A stretch of 64,000 bases of DNA from NCBI GenBank assembly GCA_027483445.1, contig JAIXUS010000034.1, forward strand, positions 1-64,000, read 5' to 3'. Positions 58,219 through 64,000 of this stretch are shown piece after piece. Both the position numbers and the translations under genes were made by a program. How positions within the stretch are numbered: position 1 is the stretch's first letter; each line of letters starts with the position of its first letter. The notes under the pieces were generated by a model, which made no database searches, had not been told where the DNA came from, and was given only the letters and a program-made list of their open reading frames with translations. Source of the stretch: Bacteroidota bacterium. Lineage in GTDB: Bacteria > Bacteroidota > Bacteroidia > M30B66.

Positions 58219-59373
58219 CTACGAGAACAGCTGTTTTATACCCGACTGTGCAAAGGGGGCAAGGGGAACGCTATTGCGAATTTTAAATTCATCGAGATGT
58301 GTGCTTTCATCGGCCAAAAAGGCCAATACCCGCTCTGGATCGTTTTTCTTGAAAAGATTGGTAAATATTTGTTCACCGCCCACCTTTTTGCTGAGCAACA
58401 CATCGAGCAGCGTCATGTCGTACCAATGGAACATTTTCTCGCGCAACGATGGGGTTGAATCGGGCTTTTTCCCGGAAGCCAGCAGGCTTACTATTTTTTT
58501 CAGCTTCTTGTGCACAAACTTAAATGTATAGCCTGTGCTTGCCTTAGTGTATCCGCCTGCTGTTCCAATATTAATAATATTGGAGTACTTGCCGGCTACA
58601 GGTTTGAACTTTGCGGTTGACATTGGAATTACGCCAAATTCTGTATGGGTGATTTCATAATTGTTCAGCTTTAAGTTGTGTTCAATATAATGACTGAGGG
58701 CCTTTTTGTACTCTTCCTTTTCGAGTAAAGCCTCGCTGAATAGGGTGTACTCAACCAGGGCTTCATGCGCTGATGTTGGCAAAATATACATGAACGTAAT
58801 ACCCTTTGCCTGCGAAAGGGTAAAGTCCATTAAAGTACCTACGCTGGAATCGAACGCGGCATGGTTTGTTCGGATGAACCAACCTTCGAAGTGCTGAAGC
58901 AAGGTGTTGGATGGATCCAGCGTTGGGTTAAACAAACCTGTAGAGTTGAACACCAAAGTGGAGCTGTATTCGCTCACATTTGTTTTCACACTAGCGCCTT
59001 GCGGGGAATCTACGATAGATTGAATGGTTTCGGTAACATATTGAACGTCAACCTTCGAAACTGCTTCTTTAATGAAGCGGTAGTAATCAACTGAGCGAAT
59101 GAGTTTGTAGGCGTAGTCGCGTAACGCAAAGGTCCGATTTAAAGTAGGCGATTCAAATTTAAGGCGATTCCAACGCGCGTAAACCAAGGGTTCGTAGAAG
59201 TCTTGGTCCTTTTCCCAGAAACACCAAGTACGATCATTCTGGTTTTTCTCCACCGCATCGATCACCAAAATTGATTTGTTCATCAGGGCCGGCTCCTTTG
59301 AAATATAGTATAATAAGCTTAGACCCGAAAGTCCACCTCCTGCAATGATGTAATCGAAATGGGTCTTTGACAT
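58219..59373 (-). CDS. crtY: Lycopene beta-cyclase family protein
   Basis: DYIIAGGGLSGLSLLYYISKEP...DRTWCFWEKDQDFYEPLVYARWNRLKFESP...GTAGGYTKASTGYTFKFVHKK. Confidence 0.92.
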   Translation of the reverse strand: MSKTHFDYIIAGGGLSGLSLLYYISKEPALMNKSILVIDAVEKNQNDRTWCFWEKDQDFYEPLVYARWNRLKFESPTLNRTFALRDYAYKLIRSVDYYRFIKEAVSKVDVQYVTETIQSIVDSPQGASVKTNVSEYSSTLVFNSTGLFNPTLDPSNTLLQHFEGWFIRTNHAAFDSSVGTLMDFTLSQAKGITFMYILPTSAHEALVEYTLFSEALLEKEEYKKALSHYIEHNLKLNNYEITHTEFGVIPMSTAKFKPVAGKYSNIINIGTAGGYTKASTGYTFKFVHKKLKKIVSLLASGKKPDSTPSLREKMFHWYDMTLLDVLLSKKVGGEQIFTNLFKKNDPERVLAFLADESTHLDEFKIRNSVPLAPFAQSGIKQLFS

Positions 59374-59735
59374 TGTTTCCTCGAATGTTACTGATAAATA
59401 GAGTTAGGCAGATTATTGTTTCGATACGCCCGCAAATTACGTAAATACTCAAGCTTGCCTCGAAGATCTGTTATGCCCTGAAATAGGTCGACCGTTTTCA
59501 CAGCGTACACAATTCCAATATTCCAACCCTTACTAAGGAAATTCTTGGTTTTGGTACTTTTTGCATAACCAAAGAGTACCGCAAAAGTCCAGGGAAATGC
59601 TAAGCTTCCCCGCGCCCTTCCGAACGACTAGAAAGACACACAAACGGTCGCGTGGGATTTTGTGGTTGTTCCCAATTGAAATATTTTCATGTTAAACCCA
59701 GAACATCAACGCTATTTAGGCAAGGTCAGTCACTC

Positions 59736-59868
59736 TTTCCCCTTTCTCCTTTCTCCTTTCCCCTTTTCCTTTTCTCCTTTCACCTTCCCCCTTTCCCCTT
59801 TCCCCTTTCGCCTTTTCCCTTTCAACTTTCAACTTTTAACTTTCTACTTTCAACTTTCAACTTTCTAC
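59736..59868. repeat. Heptanucleotide pyrimidine tandem array (19 units, TTTCNNC type)
   Basis: TTTCCCC TTTCTCC TTTCTCC TTTCCCC TTTTCCT TTTCTCC TTTCACC TTCCCCC TTTCCCC x2 TTTCGCC TTTTCCC TTTCAAC x2 TTTTAAC TTTCTAC TTTCAAC x2 TTTCTAC. Confidence 0.9.
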
Positions 59869-61397
59869 TCCACCCTTACCCATTTCCTCGTAAAGGCCTG
59901 CCTGCCACTTTGCACCTGCACGGTGTACACCCCGGGTGGAAGGTGTAAGGTGTTGGTATGGAGCGCGGTGTATTCCTGCTCCAAGGCTTGGCGGTGCAGC
60001 ACCTGGCCCATGCTGTTGTGCACGGTAAGCAGTGCCGGGTGCTGCGCTAAGCCTTGAAAACGCACATGCAAGACCTCCCGCGATGGGTTGGGAAAGATCG
60101 ACAGCGCATCGCTTGCCGATTTTACCGGCGCACCTACCGTTACCGAACCCAAGGTGTCGCAAACACTGCCCGCCAAAGGACCTAAACGGTAATTGGCGAA
60201 GTTGGGGGAAGCAAGCATTACCGGTGCATTTACCAAAGGGTATTTGAAATCGTCAACATTAGCGAGTAGGCCTAAGGAGTTTGGACTTTGAATAGATCCG
60301 AGATAACGAAATGAGGTGTCATTAACAATTACTCTTGAGTACAAGTACAACTCTTTGAAATTTGATGATAAAAAAAGCAGGTTACCAATTGGCGACATAA
60401 AAATTAGGCTATCTAATTGAAAATCATATTGATAAGTCCCTTCAACATAAGTAGAATCATTATAATTCAACCGATACCCATAAAACTTTGATCCATCGGG
60501 ACTCAAAATAAAATTGCCCACCTCTGCCGGCCGAAACATAGGGTTTAAATCGGTTTCGCGGGGATTGCTCAAATTGCCGGTACAGCGGTCCACGTCGAGG
60601 CGCTGGCAATACTTAGCCTGATAGGTAGAAAAATGGGCCATCATGCTGCCGTCTTGCGTAAAATGGGTCATGGTAAAGGCCTGTTCGCGCCCTTGCATAT
60701 TGGGTACGGTGTACAGCTCAAATTCCGACAAACCTGCCGTACTGAGCAAGCCCCGGTAGTATTGGTTGCTTTGCAGGGTGGGTTTGTAAATCCACCAATC
60801 GCGGCCATTGCCATGCCGCAGGGCCACCATGTCGGACAGGGCGGTTACCTGGTCGAGAATAATGTGGTCTTTGCTGATTAAACTTTGGGTAGGAATGTCG
60901 AGCAAGGCATAACAAAAGCGCACATCAACCCGGGCAAAGCCCAAGGTTTGCATAGGGTAATTGGTAACATACTCGCCATAAAACAAATACACCCGATTGC
61001 TGTCGGCCGGATCGGGCAAAAACAAAGGCCCGCGGGTTAAATCTACCCGTGTGGTGTCGGGCGAGCCTCCGGGCCAGGGAATATCGTCGTGCCAGAGCTT
61101 ATACGACAGCACTTCGCAATAACTATTCACCAAACGCCAGCCGTTGGAGGCAAAGAGCAAATTCCCCTCCTTATCGGCAAAACTGGCACTGCTGTAAAAG
61201 TTCGACATGACGATGGGCGTAGAGGTGTCCTCGCCTAAAAAAGTGGTATCGTCAAACTGTAATATAGAGTTCCGCTGTGGCGAAGGAAATGAACTGCTAA
61301 AAAAGGCATTCCCCACCAAAATTGCGTCGGCCTGGCGTTGTGCGCACAAAAGGAAGCATTGGGGCCACAAAAGGATCAACAGAAGTTTACTTTTCAT
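59865..61397 (-). CDS. Secreted protein with T9SS type A C-terminal sorting domain
   Basis: [22 protein letters not shown] signal; C-term [34 protein letters not shown]...[22 protein letters not shown]. Confidence 0.85.
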   Translation of the reverse strand: MKSKLLLILLWPQCFLLCAQRQADAILVGNAFFSSSFPSPQRNSILQFDDTTFLGEDTSTPIVMSNFYSSASFADKEGNLLFASNGWRLVNSYCEVLSYKLWHDDIPWPGGSPDTTRVDLTRGPLFLPDPADSNRVYLFYGEYVTNYPMQTLGFARVDVRFCYALLDIPTQSLISKDHIILDQVTALSDMVALRHGNGRDWWIYKPTLQSNQYYRGLLSTAGLSEFELYTVPNMQGREQAFTMTHFTQDGSMMAHFSTYQAKYCQRLDVDRCTGNLSNPRETDLNPMFRPAEVGNFILSPDGSKFYGYRLNYNDSTYVEGTYQYDFQLDSLIFMSPIGNLLFLSSNFKELYLYSRVIVNDTSFRYLGSIQSPNSLGLLANVDDFKYPLVNAPVMLASPNFANYRLGPLAGSVCDTLGSVTVGAPVKSASDALSIFPNPSREVLHVRFQGLAQHPALLTVHNSMGQVLHRQALEQEYTALHTNTLHLPPGVYTVQVQSGRQAFTRKWVRVE

Positions 61398-61531
61398 AAA
61401 AAATGCGGCCTTTAAAGGTTTTACCGGTAGTATTTTCGAGTTAGATAACTTTAGCAGTAAAAATAAACCAGATTCTTTAGGTATCCACACCCAAAATACA
61501 AGAGATTTTCAAATAGTGGAAAAAAATTGAA

Positions 61532-61551
61532 AGCGGAAATACAATTTCTTC
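61532..61551. repeat. REP-like palindrome core, third occurrence (AGCGGAAATACAATTTCTTCT)
   Basis: Shares AGCGnAAATACAATTTC with 13648-13670; stem degenerate. Confidence 0.45.
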
Positions 61552-61582
61552 TTGGCTGATAAAATGGTGAACAACCAAAGGT

Positions 61583-61954
61583 TTAGCGGGGAATGGTCAT
61601 GTTTCTATCAATACCAAGTTGAAAGCTCAAAGCATCAATTATTTCTAATTGTTTAACTGAATCAGTAATTTGTCCATACTCTTTGGTAAGTCTTTGCTTA
61701 TCTAACGTTCGAATTTGATGACAAAGGACAATTGATTCATTACTGAGTCCAAAATTATTCGCCGGGATTAAAACTTCATTAGGATAAACCATTCTACCCG
61801 GCTTTCGGCTTGTGATTGGGATTACATTGACCGTATTCAAGAGCTGATTGATTTCATCTTCACTCAGAACAAGAACCGGTCGCGATTTTCCCTGCTCTGA
61901 ACCTATCACAGGATCAAGATCGGCGCGTAAAATCGACCACTTTTTTACCGTCAT
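61583..61954 (-). CDS. PemK/MazF-family toxin
   Basis: KKWSILRADLDPVIGSEQGKSRPVLVLSEDEIN...VIPITSRKPGRMVYPNEVLIP...IVLCHQIRTLDKQRL. Confidence 0.9.
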   Translation of the reverse strand: MTVKKWSILRADLDPVIGSEQGKSRPVLVLSEDEINQLLNTVNVIPITSRKPGRMVYPNEVLIPANNFGLSNESIVLCHQIRTLDKQRLTKEYGQITDSVKQLEIIDALSFQLGIDRNMTIPR

Positions 61955-62175
61955 AATGTTTCACTGTCTATGGCATTAAAATCATCATTAACTTCTTTTA
62001 TATCCGCATTAAAAATCGGGTCGTTCATCGCCATTCTTAACAACTCCAGTTTTTGAGCCCTCTCATCGATGTGGTCATTCACATACACTGTTACCATTTT
62101 CTTGTCACTGAAATCGGGCGGTAGTGTAAACACCACTTGATTGTTTTTCACAGCGCAAACGATTTTATATGTCAT
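61951..62175 (-). CDS. Putative antitoxin partner of the PemK/MazF toxin
   Basis: 74 aa, overlaps toxin start by 4 nt; ALVKNNQVVFTLPPDF-like beta start and acidic C-terminus. Confidence 0.75.
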   Translation of the reverse strand: MTYKIVCAVKNNQVVFTLPPDFSDKKMVTVYVNDHIDERAQKLELLRMAMNDPIFNADIKEVNDDFNAIDSETL

Positions 62176-62218
62176 TGGTTAAAAAATTTGAACACCCTAA
62201 AGTACGATTTTTCTGATC

Positions 62219-62257
62219 CCCCTTTCAACTTTCCCCTTTCCCCTTTCAACTTTCAAC
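62219..62257. repeat. Short heptanucleotide pyrimidine array (5 units)
   Basis: CCCC TTTCAAC TTTCCCC TTTCCCC TTTCAAC TTTCAAC, same unit type as 59736-59868. Confidence 0.85.
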
Positions 62258-62295
62258 TCGCGAAGCGCAAGCGCCATGCGGGTGCAGCGGATACC

Positions 62296-62387
62296 CCGCA
62301 AAACAGAGTGAGTGTGGGAGCGGGAGTGAAGAGCGTGGGGGGTGAGCGTGAGCGGAAAAGCCGCGCGATGGCGGCTCTGTTTTGCGG
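62296..62387. repeat. Long inverted repeat / candidate structured element
   Basis: CCGCAAAACAGAG (62296-62308) and CTCTGTTTTGCGG (62375-62387), 13-bp perfect; inner AGCCGC/GCGGCT stem at 62359-62376. Confidence 0.65.
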
Positions 62388-62517
62388 AGTATGAGCGAAA
62401 CACGCGGTGCCCGGCGATGCGGCATCAATGTACCGTGAGGCTCAGCGAGGCAGGCGCCCAAAACCATCATCGAGAGGTTAAAAACAGCCTGTTGTGGTTG
62501 GTTGGGCTGTGATTGGA

Positions 62518-63714
62518 TTAATCGAGTTCGGCCGGTTTGATGCGGGTTGCAGCGTACATACAAATGAGCCCGGCTCCAAAGGCAATCCACCCAACTGTAT
62601 TGTAATGTGCCAGACTGCCATCGGGGTTTTTGGTAACGATCGAACCGGCGATATAGGCTGCCAGTCCTGCCGAAAGTTGCTGTACCGAAGAGTTGAAGCT
62701 CATAAAGCTGCCCCTCGTTTGGGGCTCGGTGGTAGATGTGATGATGGCCATTGCCGGAACTACCCTGCCATTTACAGCAATAAAAAACGAGCTAGTTACC
62801 ACAAGCGCAAGCGGCACTCCGATGGGCCCCATGTGCGTAATGAGCAGCACCGGCGCGAGGGTGATGGCTGCGAAAAGGAGAAAGACCTTCAAACGGCCAA
62901 TGCGATCGGCCAGGCGACCTACCAACGGAGCGGTAAATACAGCGCAGAGCCCTCCGAAGAGGTAAATCCAGTTTACCTGATCTCGGGTGAAGCCCACGTT
63001 CAATTCCATATACGGCGCAATAAACGGAATGAGGGTGAACTGCGAAAACATGAGCATACTCATGAGAAACAGGGCCCTACGCTGGTTGAGATTTCGACTT
63101 AGATTCAGCATTACTTTCAGTGGATTCGGGCGATCTTGCCGCAAGCGGATGTGGCTGTTCATAGGAGGAACGAACACCTGCAAGCCAATTTGAATGAGCA
63201 AGCCAATGGCAGCAATAAACAAAAATGGTGCATGCCAGTTAAACGCCGAGGCCAGGAAGCTGCCAAAGGGAACGCCAAATACCGAGGCGAGGGCAAAGCC
63301 TGAGGTAACGATGCCCATGGCAGAGGAGCGCCGGGCGAGCGGAATGGCATCAGACACTATCGAAAGCATGAGCGTGCTCAGCAGGCCGCCGAAAGCACCG
63401 GTGAGAACGCGGGCAAGAAGCATCCATGCGTAACCCGGGGCAAAGGCGCAAGCCAAGGTTCCGAGTAAAAAGCCGAGGTACATGAGCCGGAGGAGCTTCT
63501 TGCGGTCGAAGTTGTCGACAAAAAACGCCCCGGCAAATCCAACGATGCCGGCAGTAACGTTGTACGACGAAACGATGTGGCCAAACTCAGCGGGGCCAAT
63601 GTTGAAGATGCCCATCAGCTGGTTTCCCATGGGCATGATAATCATAAAATCCATCACATGCGTGAATTGAATCAACGCCAGGGTGATGAGCATTTGGTAT
63701 TCCTTACGGTTCAA
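62518..63714 (-). CDS. MFS transporter (drug/sugar efflux type)
   Basis: 12-TM pattern; MDFMIIMPMGNQLMGIFNIGPAEFGHIVSSYNVTAGIVGFAGAFFVDNFDRKKLL; GAFGGLLSTLMLSIVSDAIPLARRSSAMG. Confidence 0.9.
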   Translation of the reverse strand: MNRKEYQMLITLALIQFTHVMDFMIIMPMGNQLMGIFNIGPAEFGHIVSSYNVTAGIVGFAGAFFVDNFDRKKLLRLMYLGFLLGTLACAFAPGYAWMLLARVLTGAFGGLLSTLMLSIVSDAIPLARRSSAMGIVTSGFALASVFGVPFGSFLASAFNWHAPFLFIAAIGLLIQIGLQVFVPPMNSHIRLRQDRPNPLKVMLNLSRNLNQRRALFLMSMLMFSQFTLIPFIAPYMELNVGFTRDQVNWIYLFGGLCAVFTAPLVGRLADRIGRLKVFLLFAAITLAPVLLITHMGPIGVPLALVVTSSFFIAVNGRVVPAMAIITSTTEPQTRGSFMSFNSSVQQLSAGLAAYIAGSIVTKNPDGSLAHYNTVGWIAFGAGLICMYAATRIKPAELD

Positions 63715-63723
63715 TGGGTTTGT

Positions 63724-64000
63724 TTAAAAGACAAGCTGAGCAACGAAGGCAGCAATCCAGGCAAGCGCACCAAACCAAAAGAATTGAAGCAAAGGCCATT
63801 TCCAGCTTCCGGTTTCACGCTTCACCACGGCCATGGTGCTCATGCATTGCATTGCAAAGGCATAAAACAGCATAAGAGCAAGCGATGTTGGGAAATCAAA
63901 CAATTTTCGGCCAGAGTGGTGATGGGTATCGAGCATCATCTTTTGCCGCAGGGCAAGTGAATTTTCTTCGGCATCACCGGCGCTGTAAATGGTGGCCATG
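63724..64000 (-). CDS. feoB: Ferrous iron transport protein B, C-terminal end (partial, continues beyond window)
   Basis: SLALMLFYAFAMQCMSTMAVVKRETGSWKWPLLQFFWFGALAWIAAFVAQLVF matches FeoB C-terminal Gate region. Confidence 0.85.
   Translation of the reverse strand, partial: MATIYSAGDAEENSLALRQKMMLDTHHHSGRKLFDFPTSLALMLFYAFAMQCMSTMAVVKRETGSWKWPLLQFFWFGALAWIAAFVAQLVF

Noticed and set aside
59650-60057. Pyrimidine-rich ORFs (98 and 122 aa, FPLSPFPF... repeats)
   Set aside because: Direct translation of the heptanucleotide array; no start context or conserved domain.
62137-62394. 85-aa plus-strand ORF over the heptad array and GC-rich structured region
   Set aside because: Translation is repeat-derived (NFPLSPFNFQLAKRKRHAG...) with no domain; better explained as non-coding repeat/structured DNA.

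Overview
Bacteroidota (probably Flavobacteriales-like) chromosomal window of 64 kb, gene-dense and mostly housekeeping. Legible blocks: radA, pantothenate (panD/panC), translation (rplM-rpsI-rpsB-tsf-pyrH-frr), a SUF Fe-S operon (sufC-D-S-E-sufT-like-DUF2480), queA/ispD/purD, aspS, ispH/crtB, an ECF sigma factor with a CarH-type B12/MerR regulator, riboflavin synthase, recQ, kynU/kmo, crtY, several T9SS or CHU_C-type secreted proteins, a TonB receptor, a PemK/MazF-type toxin-antitoxin pair, an MFS transporter and the C-terminal end of feoB. One tRNA-Ala(GGC) is present. No rRNA or CRISPR was seen. Most notable non-routine signals: (1) a CarH-like photoreceptor carrying both the W-x9-EH and E-x-H-x2-G cobalamin motifs, next to an ECF sigma factor and crtB; (2) a family of ~190 bp elements with terminal inverted repeats (3 copies) carrying a decayed transposase-like N-terminus; (3) a small K+ channel split by an apparent frameshift; (4) a decayed LytTR regulator remnant next to the third element copy; (5) a 19-unit heptanucleotide pyrimidine array, with a second shorter array bracketing a T9SS protein plus toxin-antitoxin cassette and a structured GC-rich region; (6) a collagen-like GXY protein upstream of a suf operon lacking sufB; (7) an open-ended secreted-protein gene at the left edge absent from the ORF track. 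No clearly new multi-gene system was identified. All family calls come from reading the sequence by eye, with no database search.
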